Below, piece after piece: positions 21,588 to 29,640 of a stretch of DNA of 64,000 bases; the first letter of the stretch is position 1, and each line of letters opens with the position of its first letter. Source of the stretch: Bifidobacterium aerophilum (GTDB lineage Bacteria > Actinomycetota > Actinomycetes > Actinomycetales > Bifidobacteriaceae); assembly GCF_010667685.1 (NCBI RefSeq), contig NZ_WHZW01000005.1, forward strand, positions 62,001-126,000. Direction: 5' to 3'. The notes under the pieces were generated by a model that did no database searches, was not told the origin of the DNA, and saw only the letters and a list, made by a program, of their open reading frames with translations. The translations under genes were made by a program, and so were the position numbers.

Positions 21588-22400
21588 TCAGATGCCCTGC
21601 CAGGCCGGCTTGTGCTCGATCGCGTAGCGGTAGTAGTCCTTGTGACGCAGACGAGACGCGGCCTCCTCGTCGATGATGACGGTCGCGTGCGGGTGCAGCT
21701 GCAGCGCGGAGGCCGGGCAGAATGCGGAGACGCCACCCTCGATGGTCTCCTCGATGGCCTCGGCCTTGCCGGCGCCGAACGCGAGCAGCACGAGGTGGCG
21801 GGCCTTCAGGACCGTGCCGATGCCCTGCGTGATGCAGTGGGTCGGCACCTGGTTGATGTCGTTGTCGAAGAAGCGCGCGTTGTCGATGCGGGTCTGCTCG
21901 GCGAGGGTCTTGACGCGCGTGCCGGAGGCGAGCGACGAGCCGGGCTCGTTGAAGCCGATGTGGCCGTCGGTGCCGATGCCGAGGATCTGCACGTCGATGC
22001 CGCCCGCGGCCTCGATCGCAGCGTCGTAGGCCGGGCCGGCGGCGGCGATCTTGTCGCCATCCTCGAGCGGGGCGCCGTTCAGCACGTCGCCCGGCACGTG
22101 GACCTTGGCCGGGTCGAGGCCGAGGGGCTCGACGACCGTGCGGTGGATGGTGGAGTGGTAGGACTCCGGGTGGCTCAGCGGCAGGCCCAGGTACTCGTCG
22201 AGCGCGAAGCCACGGACCTGGCTCACGTCGATGTGCTCGGCCTTGACCTTGGCGGCCAGGGCCTTGTAGGCGGCCAGCGGGCTGGAACCGGTGGCCAGGC
22301 CCAGCACCGCGTTCGGCTTGCGCTTGATCAGTCCGGCGACGCAGTTCGCGTAGATCTCGCCGGCTTCGTCCTCGTTCTTGACGATGATGACTTCCGTCAT
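21588..22400 (-). CDS. nagB: Glucosamine-6-phosphate deaminase NagB
   Basis: 270 residues, usual length. Converts glucosamine-6-phosphate to fructose-6-phosphate and ammonia. Motifs are LATGSSPLAAY (phosphate loop), the catalytic Asp in FALDEYLGL, and GIGTDGHIGFNEPGSS with the catalytic Asp-His-Glu set. First gene of nagBA, divergent from the ROK regulator. Its upstream DNA carries an element shared with the nahK promoter region. The fructose-6-phosphate product enters the bifid shunt. Confidence 0.95.
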   Translation of the reverse strand: MTEVIIVKNEDEAGEIYANCVAGLIKRKPNAVLGLATGSSPLAAYKALAAKVKAEHIDVSQVRGFALDEYLGLPLSHPESYHSTIHRTVVEPLGLDPAKVHVPGDVLNGAPLEDGDKIAAAGPAYDAAIEAAGGIDVQILGIGTDGHIGFNEPGSSLASGTRVKTLAEQTRIDNARFFDNDINQVPTHCITQGIGTVLKARHLVLLAFGAGKAEAIEETIEGGVSAFCPASALQLHPHATVIIDEEAASRLRHKDYYRYAIEHKPAWQGI

Positions 22401-22551
22401 TGGTCATCCTTTCCCGTTGCCCATGTCGCGCGGTCGGCCCCGTTGGGTCCCGCTGCGGCGCGGCAGGTTCCGTTTGGTTGTTTGCTCACTATGAGGACAC
22501 GCCGTACGGCCCTCGCACCACATCGCGCGGCACCTTGGGCGCATCCCTAAT

Positions 22552-22600
22552 TGTTAAGTGTACTTACATAAAGAGAAAACCGCCATCTTTCGGCGTTTTT
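22552..22600 (-). promoter_or_regulatory. Candidate NagR operator/promoter module upstream of nagBA
   Basis: These 49 bases align without gaps to 40344-40392 upstream of nahK (37 of 49 identical), in the same orientation relative to the gene. The strongest part is GAAAACCG-5 bases-TTTCGGCGTTTT, an imperfect palindrome (arms AAAACCG and CGGCGTTTT). A TTGTTAA block lies on the gene side. It is likely bound by the adjacent ROK regulator (inference). Confidence 0.7.
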
Positions 22601-22605
22601 CCAGT

Positions 22606-22633
22606 TGTTTACCATATATTAACCGCTATAATG
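22606..22633 (+). promoter_or_regulatory. Promoter of the ROK regulator gene
   Basis: TTGTTT (22606-22611) and TATAAT (22628-22633) are 16 bases apart, about 85 bases before the start codon. It begins 6 bases after the shared 49-base element, so the regulator may also repress itself. Confidence 0.6.
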
Positions 22634-22718
22634 AAAAGACAGTTGTTAGGATTACGCCGATGTTGTCCTTCCGTATGATGTTGATTCGGACCGAACACCA
22701 CTAGCCAGGAAAGGCGGC

Positions 22719-23873
22719 ATGACCATGGACGAACAAGCCTATACGGGATCGTTCCCGTTGCACACGCCAGGAAAGATATCCAAGGCGAGTCCGTCCGACG
22801 TGCGCCGCAAGAACCGCTCCCTCATCTTCAGCCTGCTGTTTCCGACCGGCCAGTGCTCGCGCGCCGAACTCGGCCGCCGCACCGGGCTGTCGCGTGTGGC
22901 CGTCTCCGACGTGGTCAACGACATGCTCGACGAAGGCCTGATCCGCGAGAACGGCTTCGAAACCACGACCACCGGCAAGGGCAAGCGCGGCACGCTGCTG
23001 AGCATCGACACGAGCCGGCTGAGGATCATCAGCATCGATCTGTCGCAGGACAATCTGGTGCAGGGCGCGGTGACCGATCTGCTCGGACTGCCCCAGCAGC
23101 GCATGGAGATCGCGCTGGGACCGGACATCCGCATCGGTGTGGACACCATCGTCCAGTTCGTGGACGAGTTGCGCTCGGACCTTGACGTCAACCGCATCGT
23201 GGGCATCGGCATCTGCGCGCCGGGCGTGATCGACAACGGCGTGATCCGCGCCTCGACGGCGCTCGGATGGCACGACGTCGATCTGAAGGCCACGCTGGAA
23301 CGCCGTTTCGGCATCCCCGTATCGATCACCAACGACGTGACCTGCGCGATGCTGACCGAACGGTTCTTCGGACAGGCCGGACCGAACCTGCTGTTCGTCA
23401 AGAACGACCACGGCATCGGTTCCGCCACGCTTATCGACGACGTGCCGGTGGTCGGCGAGCATCATGCCGGCGGCGAGATCGGCCACATCTCGATCGACCC
23501 GGACAACGGCCCCGAATGCCCGTGCGGCAAGCGCGGCTGCATGGAGCGTCTGATTTCGGCCACTGCGCTGCGCGAACGGATGCGGCAGGTGCCGCCGTCG
23601 GAGCGCATGGGGATCATCCGGCAGGCCGGCGAATACCTGGCGACGGCGCTGGCGATGCCGGTCGGCATGCTCGACATCACCGACATCTGCGTGTACGGCC
23701 CGGCCGACATCATCAACAACACGCTGCTCGACGCCGCGCAGCAGCAGCTGGACCGTCTCACCGCGTCGACGTTCCACGCGCGCAGCGTGATCCGCCGGTG
23801 CCAGTGCGGCGCGGACATCACGCTGCGCGGCAGCGCCGTGTCCGTGGTACGCCACTACATCGAGGAATGGTGA
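22719..23873 (+). CDS. nagR: ROK-family transcriptional regulator, NagR/NagC type
   Basis: 384 residues. An N-terminal winged helix-turn-helix (about 30-85, with CSRAELGRRTGLSRVAVSD) is followed by a ROK sugar-kinase-like domain. It keeps the EIGHISI motif and the zinc-type CPCGKRGCMER motif, but the first ATP-loop is degraded, as expected for a repressor. ATG 22719 follows GGAAAGGCGG; a second ATG lies two codons later. It is divergent from nagBA. NagR-type ROK proteins are described as regulators of amino-sugar and lacto-N-biose genes in bifidobacteria. The effector (GlcNAc or a phosphate of it) is inferred. Confidence 0.88.
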   Translation: MTMDEQAYTGSFPLHTPGKISKASPSDVRRKNRSLIFSLLFPTGQCSRAELGRRTGLSRVAVSDVVNDMLDEGLIRENGFETTTTGKGKRGTLLSIDTSRLRIISIDLSQDNLVQGAVTDLLGLPQQRMEIALGPDIRIGVDTIVQFVDELRSDLDVNRIVGIGICAPGVIDNGVIRASTALGWHDVDLKATLERRFGIPVSITNDVTCAMLTERFFGQAGPNLLFVKNDHGIGSATLIDDVPVVGEHHAGGEIGHISIDPDNGPECPCGKRGCMERLISATALRERMRQVPPSERMGIIRQAGEYLATALAMPVGMLDITDICVYGPADIINNTLLDAAQQQLDRLTASTFHARSVIRRCQCGADITLRGSAVSVVRHYIEEW

Positions 23874-23929
23874 GTCGACTTTCTCGCCCGCTCCGGCTCC
23901 ACTCATTCCCATCCGCCCATATATCCACA

Positions 23930-23974
23930 GGCCGTAACCCAACACCAGCAAACCCCTCCCGTTGAGTTACGGCC
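23930..23974. terminator. Hairpin A between convergent nagR and GH127 genes
   Basis: Arms GGCCGTAACCCAAC (23930-23943) and GTTGAGTTACGGCC (23961-23974), one mismatch in 14. First of a tandem pair. Confidence 0.6.
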
Positions 23975-23992
23975 GTTTCGCAGGCAAAAAGA

Positions 23993-24037
23993 GGCCGTAG
24001 CTCAACAATGGGACGCGGTTCCTGTTGAGTTACGGCC
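23993..24037. terminator. Hairpin B between convergent nagR and GH127 genes
   Basis: Arms GGCCGTAGCTCAAC (23993-24006) and GTTGAGTTACGGCC (24024-24037). The right arm is identical to that of hairpin A. It ends 15 bases before the GH127 stop codon. Confidence 0.6.
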
Positions 24038-24052
24038 GACCGTGCGCGGGAA

Positions 24053-26245
24053 TCAATCGTGCAGGAAGACGGTCATCTCGTTCTCGCCGCGGTTGGCCCA
24101 CGCGAAGTACGGGATGAGGGTCGCGGTCACCGGCTCGCGGCGGACGGGCCGGTACTCGGCGTACAGCGGCGCGAACGCGGGCGACTCCGCGTCCGTGCCG
24201 GCCGGCACCGGCTCGCGCCATGCGGGCACCTCAAGGCGCACCATGTCACGCTCCACGTCATCGACCTCGCCCTGACCGTCCGCATCGATGCCGGCCGCGC
24301 CCGCGTGGAACTCGAACGGCACGACCTTGACCGAGTCCGGGTCGGCCAGGATCGCCGCCACGTCCGCGTGCAGCAGATGCAGGTTCGCGCCGTTGTCCCG
24401 CTCCTCGGCGCAGAACGTGATCGGGCCGCGCACGAACGCGACGCGGCCAGCGTCCTCGCGCACCATCGGATTCGCCTTCATCATGCGCACCGGCATCGGG
24501 AAATTGAACACGACCTCGTCGCCGTCATGCCACTGGCCGGCGAAGTACACGTAGCCGTCACGCACCGAACGCACGACACGGCCGTCGGCCTCGCCGGACG
24601 CCGAGATCGCACCCGCCGCCGCATCCACGGAACCGGCCCAACCCGGCAGACGGAACGCCAACGTGAACGTCGTCGCCTCCCCCAGCTTCACGACGACCTT
24701 GCCATCGCCCTGCCATGGCAGGTTCGCGTTCGTCGTCAGTTCGACCGCGGCGCCACCAAGCACCGCTTTCGCCACACCACCCATATACAGGTGCGTGTAC
24801 AACGTCGAACCGTCATTGCCCACCGTGTATGCATACTCCTGCACCGACTCGACGATGCGCGCGATGTTCGGCGGGCAGCACGCGCAGCCGAACCACTTCT
24901 GACGCACGGTTTTGACGTGGCCGAGACGCTTGTCACGATGGTTTGCGTACGGATTGACTTCAAGCGGGTTCACATAGAAGAAGCTCTTGCCATCCAGCGC
25001 CATGCCGGCCAGCGTCGTGTTGTACAACGCCTGCTCCATCACGTCCGCGTATTCGGCCTTCGGCGCGATCTCAAGCATGCGGCGCGCGAAGAACGCGAGC
25101 GAGATCGCCGCGCACGACTCGGAATAGGCCGCGTCGTTCGGCAGATCGTAGTCGTACGAGAACGCCTCGCCGTTATTGGTGCCGCCGATGCCGCCGGTCA
25201 CATACAGTTTCTTGTCCACGATGTTGCGCCACAGCGTCTCACACGCCTCGACCAGCGAATCATCGTCGGACAGTTTCGCCACGGCCGCCATGCCGGAATA
25301 CAGGTAGCCGGCGCGCACCGCGTGGCCGACCGCCTCCTTCTGCTCGCGCACCGGCTTGTGCGCCTGCGCGTAGGACGGATCAAAATCCCAGTTGGCGTCG
25401 GTGTAGCCGGTGTCTTTGTCGCGCTTGTCCTCCGCCAAGAAGTAGTTCGGCTCGGTGCCGCGCTCGTCGATGAAGAACCTGGCGAGGTCGAGATACTTCT
25501 TCTCGCCGGTCAGGTCGGCCAGACGCGCCAGCGCCATCTCCGCGATTTCGTGACCCGGATAGCCTTTGCACTGGTCGGCTTTCGGTCCGAAATACTCGGC
25601 GGTGTAGTCCGCAAACCGGCATGCCGCCTTGAGCAGCTTGTCCTTGCCGGTGCCCTCGTAGTACGCGATCGCGCCTTCGATGAGGTGGCCGAGGCAGTAC
25701 AGCTCGTGGTGCCAACGCAGGTTGTGGAACGCGCGGTCCATGCCGTTGAGGATGTAATAGGTGTCGAGATAGCCGTTGTCGAGCTGCGCCGCGCACACGA
25801 TGTCGATCGCCTTGTCCGCCGTGGCCTCAAGCTCGGCGTCCGGGTGCTGGGTGAGGCTGTAGCCGACCGCCTCGATCCACTTCGAGAAGTCCGTGTCCTG
25901 GAACACGAAGCCGTAGAACTTGTCCGGATCGGGCGCTTCACCGTCTTTCGGGAGCACGGCAAAGCCTCGGTAGGAGAACTCCGGCGGGTACGCCTTGCGG
26001 TCGTCGTTTCCGTTCCTGCGCGCGTTCTGCGCGGCGGCGGCCTTGAAGTTGTGCATGCAGTAGCTGGGCGCGGCGCCGGGGACGTTGTCGTTGAGCGCGT
26101 TCCACTGGAACGGGATGACGGCGGTGCGCACGAGCTCCTGCTCGGCGTGCCAGAACGCGTCGGTGACGGTGACGCTGCGCAGTGCGAGCGGCTTGCTGTG
26201 CCGCGCGGCGGATGCGACGGCGTGCGGGTTGGTTTGGATGGACAT
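24053..26245 (-). CDS. GH127 beta-L-arabinofuranosidase (HypBA1-like)
   Basis: 730 residues. Releases L-arabinofuranose from beta-linked arabino-oligosaccharides such as those of hydroxyproline-rich plant glycoproteins. The zinc-thiolate site of GH127 is visible: Glu376 and Cys378 (ESC) plus Cys456 and Cys457 (CACCPPN), matching Glu338, Cys340, Cys417 (nucleophile) and Cys418 of B. longum HypBA1. The (alpha/alpha)6 barrel is followed by beta-sandwich domains. It is longer than HypBA1 (about 658). No signal peptide, so it acts in the cytoplasm on imported sugars. ATG 26245 follows AAGGAG. Last gene of the operon with the two permeases. Confidence 0.92.
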   Translation of the reverse strand: MSIQTNPHAVASAARHSKPLALRSVTVTDAFWHAEQELVRTAVIPFQWNALNDNVPGAAPSYCMHNFKAAAAQNARRNGNDDRKAYPPEFSYRGFAVLPKDGEAPDPDKFYGFVFQDTDFSKWIEAVGYSLTQHPDAELEATADKAIDIVCAAQLDNGYLDTYYILNGMDRAFHNLRWHHELYCLGHLIEGAIAYYEGTGKDKLLKAACRFADYTAEYFGPKADQCKGYPGHEIAEMALARLADLTGEKKYLDLARFFIDERGTEPNYFLAEDKRDKDTGYTDANWDFDPSYAQAHKPVREQKEAVGHAVRAGYLYSGMAAVAKLSDDDSLVEACETLWRNIVDKKLYVTGGIGGTNNGEAFSYDYDLPNDAAYSESCAAISLAFFARRMLEIAPKAEYADVMEQALYNTTLAGMALDGKSFFYVNPLEVNPYANHRDKRLGHVKTVRQKWFGCACCPPNIARIVESVQEYAYTVGNDGSTLYTHLYMGGVAKAVLGGAAVELTTNANLPWQGDGKVVVKLGEATTFTLAFRLPGWAGSVDAAAGAISASGEADGRVVRSVRDGYVYFAGQWHDGDEVVFNFPMPVRMMKANPMVREDAGRVAFVRGPITFCAEERDNGANLHLLHADVAAILADPDSVKVVPFEFHAGAAGIDADGQGEVDDVERDMVRLEVPAWREPVPAGTDAESPAFAPLYAEYRPVRREPVTATLIPYFAWANRGENEMTVFLHD

Positions 26246-26307
26246 GTGCGATGACTCCTTGAATGTTGTTGGGATCAGAATGGATAACTGAAGAGGTGTG
26301 TGATGCG

Positions 26308-27249
26308 TCAGCCTTTGACCGCTCCGATCATCACGCCCTTGTTGAAGTACTTCTGCAGGAAGGGGTAGATGACGAGCAGCGGCAGGGTGGAGACGATGAT
26401 CACGCCGTATTTGATCTGCTCGGCGATGCGCTGGTTTTCGATGGCGTTGCGGGCATTCTCGAACACGTTGGCCTTGTTGGCGAGCAGGATGTTCTGCAAT
26501 ACCACCTGCAACGGCTGCTTGTCGGACGAGGTGACGTAGATCAGACCGGTGAAGTAGTCGTTCCAATGGCCGACGAAGTAGTACAGGCCGATCACGGCGA
26601 TGATCGCGCTCGACAGCGGCAGCACGATTTTCACGAAGTATCCGATGTAGCTCAGGCTGTCGATCTGTGCGGCGTCATGCAGATCCTCGGGGATCGATGT
26701 CTCGAAGAACGAACGGGCGATGATCAGGTTCCACACCGACACGGCGGTCGGCAGGATGAACACCCACATCGAGTCGAGCAGGCCGAGATCCTTGTACAGC
26801 AGGTAGTTCGGGATCATGCCGCCCGCGAAGTACATGGTGAAGGTGAGCAGGAACAGCAGCACGCGACGCGGCTTGAACTCGCGCCGGGACAGCGCGAACG
26901 CACCGGGCAGCGTGACCACGAGGTTCAGCGCGGTGCCGAGCACCGCGTACACGATGGTGTTCCAGTAGCCCTGCCAGATGTCGCCGTTGGCGAACACCTT
27001 CCGGTATCCGGCGAAGTTCAGTCCGAGAGGGATGAGGGTGACGTCTCCGGCCGCGACCTTCGCCTGATCGGACACGCTGGCGATGATGACGAACCACAGC
27101 GGGTAGATCACGACGAAGCAGGTCAGGGCGATGACCGCCCAGATGACGATGTCGGTCACCCGGTCGCCGAAGCCTTTCTTCTGGCTGACGTGCTTGTTCC
27201 AAGGGATTTCGGGCGCTTTGGTTGCGACCGATGCGTATGCGTTGCTCAT
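26308..27249 (-). CDS. ABC sugar transporter permease, LplC/YtcP type
   Basis: 313 residues, six predicted membrane helices. The EAA-like cytoplasmic loop reads DLHDAAQIDSLSYIGYFVKIVLPLS. The family C-terminus FLQKYFNKGVMIGAVKG is typical of the second permease of oligosaccharide CUT1-type systems with LplA-like binding proteins. It lies 33 bases after the first permease and 62 bases before GH127. No ATPase gene is near, so a shared MsmK-type ATPase is likely. Its ribosome site is weak. Confidence 0.9.
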   Translation of the reverse strand: MSNAYASVATKAPEIPWNKHVSQKKGFGDRVTDIVIWAVIALTCFVVIYPLWFVIIASVSDQAKVAAGDVTLIPLGLNFAGYRKVFANGDIWQGYWNTIVYAVLGTALNLVVTLPGAFALSRREFKPRRVLLFLLTFTMYFAGGMIPNYLLYKDLGLLDSMWVFILPTAVSVWNLIIARSFFETSIPEDLHDAAQIDSLSYIGYFVKIVLPLSSAIIAVIGLYYFVGHWNDYFTGLIYVTSSDKQPLQVVLQNILLANKANVFENARNAIENQRIAEQIKYGVIIVSTLPLLVIYPFLQKYFNKGVMIGAVKG

Positions 27250-27282
27250 GATGGCGAACTCGTTTCTGGAAATTGCGGATGG

Positions 27283-28233
27283 TTAGAAGATGCTGGTTTC
27301 GGATGCGCGGCTCGCGATGAAGTTGGCGAGCAGCAGGAACGCGAAGTTGACGAGCGTGTTGAACAGGCCGATGGCAGTGCCGTAGGAGTACTGGTATCCG
27401 AGCAGACCCAGCTTGTACGTGTAGGTCGAGATGACTTCGGACGCCGGCAGGTTCATGGTGTTCTGCATGAGGAACACTTTCTCGAAGCCGACGGAGAGCA
27501 CCGAACCCATGTTCATGATGAGCAGGATCACGCAGGTCGGCATGATGGTGGGCAGGTCGACGTACCGGATGAGCTGGAGTCGGCCGGCGCCGTCCATTTT
27601 GGCGGCCTCGTACAGCGACAGGTCCACGGAGCTCAGTGCGGCCAGGTAGATGATGGCGTTCCATCCGCAGTGCTGCCAGACTTCCGAAATCCAGTAGATC
27701 GGGGCGAACAGGTTCGGGTTGTCCATCACGCTCGATTGGCCGAGGAATCGCCCGATCAGACCGCTGTCGGGAGCAAGGAAGATGTTGATCAGGGAAACGA
27801 CGACCACGATGGAGATGAAGTGCGGCATGTAGGTGAGCGTCTGCACGAATCCCTTGACCGTCTTCGATCCGATCTGGTTGATGAGCAGGGCCAGGATGAT
27901 CGGGAAAATGAAGCCGAGCACGAGTGTGCCGAGGCTGACGCGCACGGTGTTGACGATCGTTTCGACGAACATCGGCGAGGTGAAGTACTGGTGGAAGTAC
28001 TTCAGGCCGACGAGCTTGCCGCCGGTCAGCCCCGCGCCCGGCGTGAAGTCGCGGAACGCCAGCTGCAGTCCCCACATCGGCACGTAGGCGAACAATCCCA
28101 CGAAGCCGAGCGTGGGCGCGACCAGCAGCCACAACTGCCAGTATTTTTGGAAATGACGGACCAGCCGTGCGCCGACGGACGGTTTTGCCTGATCCGTACC
28201 TCCGGTGGTCTGAATCATCGTTGATTGCGACAT
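27283..28233 (-). CDS. ABC sugar transporter permease, LplB type
   Basis: 316 residues, six predicted membrane helices. The EAA loop is DLSLYEAAKMDGAGRLQLIRYVDLPTI. The N-terminal WLLVAPTLGFVGLFAYVPMWGLQLAFRDF matches LplB-type permeases. First gene of the permease-permease-GH127 operon; ATG 28233 follows GGAGG. Together with the lipoprotein at 29641 it would import arabino-oligosaccharides. Confidence 0.9.
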   Translation of the reverse strand: MSQSTMIQTTGGTDQAKPSVGARLVRHFQKYWQLWLLVAPTLGFVGLFAYVPMWGLQLAFRDFTPGAGLTGGKLVGLKYFHQYFTSPMFVETIVNTVRVSLGTLVLGFIFPIILALLINQIGSKTVKGFVQTLTYMPHFISIVVVVSLINIFLAPDSGLIGRFLGQSSVMDNPNLFAPIYWISEVWQHCGWNAIIYLAALSSVDLSLYEAAKMDGAGRLQLIRYVDLPTIMPTCVILLIMNMGSVLSVGFEKVFLMQNTMNLPASEVISTYTYKLGLLGYQYSYGTAIGLFNTLVNFAFLLLANFIASRASETSIF

Positions 28234-28320
28234 CGCATCCTCCGCTTTGATTGTGTGATATTGAGAAATGGTTTTCGTTGAAATGAAGAAGATAGATGAA
28301 ACTTAAGTATTTTCGTTACC

Positions 28321-28372
28321 GAAAACGTTTTCTCTATGTCATGAGGATAGAGCCGACTCGCCAGAATGTCAA
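28321..28372 (-). promoter_or_regulatory. LacI-controlled promoter of the permease-GH127 operon
   Basis: On the minus strand a perfect TTGACA (28367-28372) and TATCCT (28344-28349) are 17 bases apart. The palindrome GAAAACGTTTTC (28321-28332) begins about 12 bases past the -10, across or just beyond the start of transcription, a classic repressor position. Confidence 0.75.
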
Positions 28373-28434
28373 TTCACTTCCGGCCGGATCATGCCACGGC
28401 ACCGAACGCCGTATCTGACGTCGACATACAAAAA

Positions 28435-28461
28435 CGCCGGCCCGCTTCACGCGGGTCGGCG
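28435..28461 (-). terminator. Intrinsic terminator of the lacI gene
   Basis: An 11-bp GC-rich stem CGCCGACCCGC/GCGGGCCGGCG (one G-T pair) with a 5-base loop, then TTTTTG on the minus strand. It starts 20 bases after the lacI stop. A canonical Rho-independent terminator. Confidence 0.85.
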
Positions 28462-28480
28462 CATCAGGAAAGAACGAGGT

Positions 28481-29509
28481 TCAGCAGTCCGTCGAGGCGC
28501 GGCGCATCAACGCGCACGACGCGTATTCCACGCCATGCGAGGGCTTGCCGTCCATCGCATCCATCAGACGGCGCGCCGCCAGCCGGCCGATCTCATCCAA
28601 CGCGTTGGACATGCTCGTCAGCGGAGGGTTGGTGTTGAGCACGATCGGCCCCCAGTCGTCATGTCCCATCAGCGCCACGTCCTGCGGCACGCTGATGCCG
28701 TGCGTATGCAGCACGTCAAGCGCTCCCATCGCCAGCACGTCGCTTTGGCAGATCACCGCATCGAACGCGGTGCCCGCGTCGATCAGCCGCAGGATCTCCT
28801 GCCGCGACCATTCGGCCATCCATGTGCCGAAACGCGGAATGTTCACCGGCGTCAGGCCGAGTTCGTCCATCATCTCCATCGCGCCTTGCAGGCGGTCGAT
28901 GGCGGCCTTCGAGCTGGCCTCGCCGCACACGATCGCGATCCGGTCACGCCCGATCTCGGCCATGTGCCGCACAGCCATGCGCCCCGCCTCTACGTTGTCG
29001 ACCGTGATCGAACAGTCGCGCTCGTCGGACGACGCGGCGTACGCGTACACGACCGGCACCGGGACCTCCTCGTGCAGCGGCGGCCTGATGTTCGTGTTGT
29101 GGTTCACGATGAGCAGTCCGTCGACGTTGCGCGCGAGCAGCGCGTCGATGCACTGGCGTTCCAGCCTCACGTCACCGAAGGCGTTCGACAGCAGCACGGT
29201 CACGCCGTTGGCGCTCAACTCGTTCTGCACACCCGCCATGATCGGGCTGGAAAACGAGCCTTGGTCGGCCGCGAACATGCCGATCGACCCGGACTTGCCG
29301 GATACCAGCGTCTGCGCGATCGGGTTCGGTTCGTAGTTCAGACGCTCCGCGATCTCGTTGACCTTCTTGCGCGTCGCCTCGCTCACGCCCGGTTTGCCGC
29401 GCAGCGCCTTGGACGCCGCGCCCACCGACACCCCGGCCGCCCGAGCCACGTCGGTAAGGGATGCCCTTCCCAGCATGCCTGTGCTCCCCATGTCCTTACC
29501 ACCGGCCAT
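28481..29509 (-). CDS. LacI-family regulator of the arabinoside locus
   Basis: 342 residues. The N-terminal LacI helix-turn-helix (SLTDVARAAGVSVGAASKALRGKPGVSEATRKKV) is followed by a periplasmic-binding-type effector domain. It lies between the permease operon and the binding-protein gene. The operator palindrome GAAAACGTTTTC occurs at both of their promoters, upstream of the GH51 gene and, in a variant, before this gene. That fits an autoregulated local repressor induced by arabinose or a short arabinoside (inference). Start uncertain: ATG 29509 or ATG 29491, the latter preceded by AAGGAC. Confidence 0.88.
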   Translation of the reverse strand: MAGGKDMGSTGMLGRASLTDVARAAGVSVGAASKALRGKPGVSEATRKKVNEIAERLNYEPNPIAQTLVSGKSGSIGMFAADQGSFSSPIMAGVQNELSANGVTVLLSNAFGDVRLERQCIDALLARNVDGLLIVNHNTNIRPPLHEEVPVPVVYAYAASSDERDCSITVDNVEAGRMAVRHMAEIGRDRIAIVCGEASSKAAIDRLQGAMEMMDELGLTPVNIPRFGTWMAEWSRQEILRLIDAGTAFDAVICQSDVLAMGALDVLHTHGISVPQDVALMGHDDWGPIVLNTNPPLTSMSNALDEIGRLAARRLMDAMDGKPSHGVEYASCALMRRASTDC

Positions 29510-29536
29510 GACGCCCCCGATCGCACCAATTGTCTA

Positions 29537-29551
29537 CAAAAACGTTTTCTT
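29537..29551 (-). promoter_or_regulatory. LacI operator upstream of lacI
   Basis: The plus strand reads CAAAAACGTTTTCTT, a close variant of GAAAACGTTTTC, about 30 bases before the lacI start. A TATGAT (minus) stands a few bases upstream without a clear -35. It suggests autorepression. Confidence 0.6.
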
Positions 29552-29640
29552 ATTACGTTTATCATAAACGAACAGCGACGAACTCGGGGACGTCATGTCT
29601 CGGTATTGCCTATATGCCGTTTGTCTCCATCGGCGTCCGC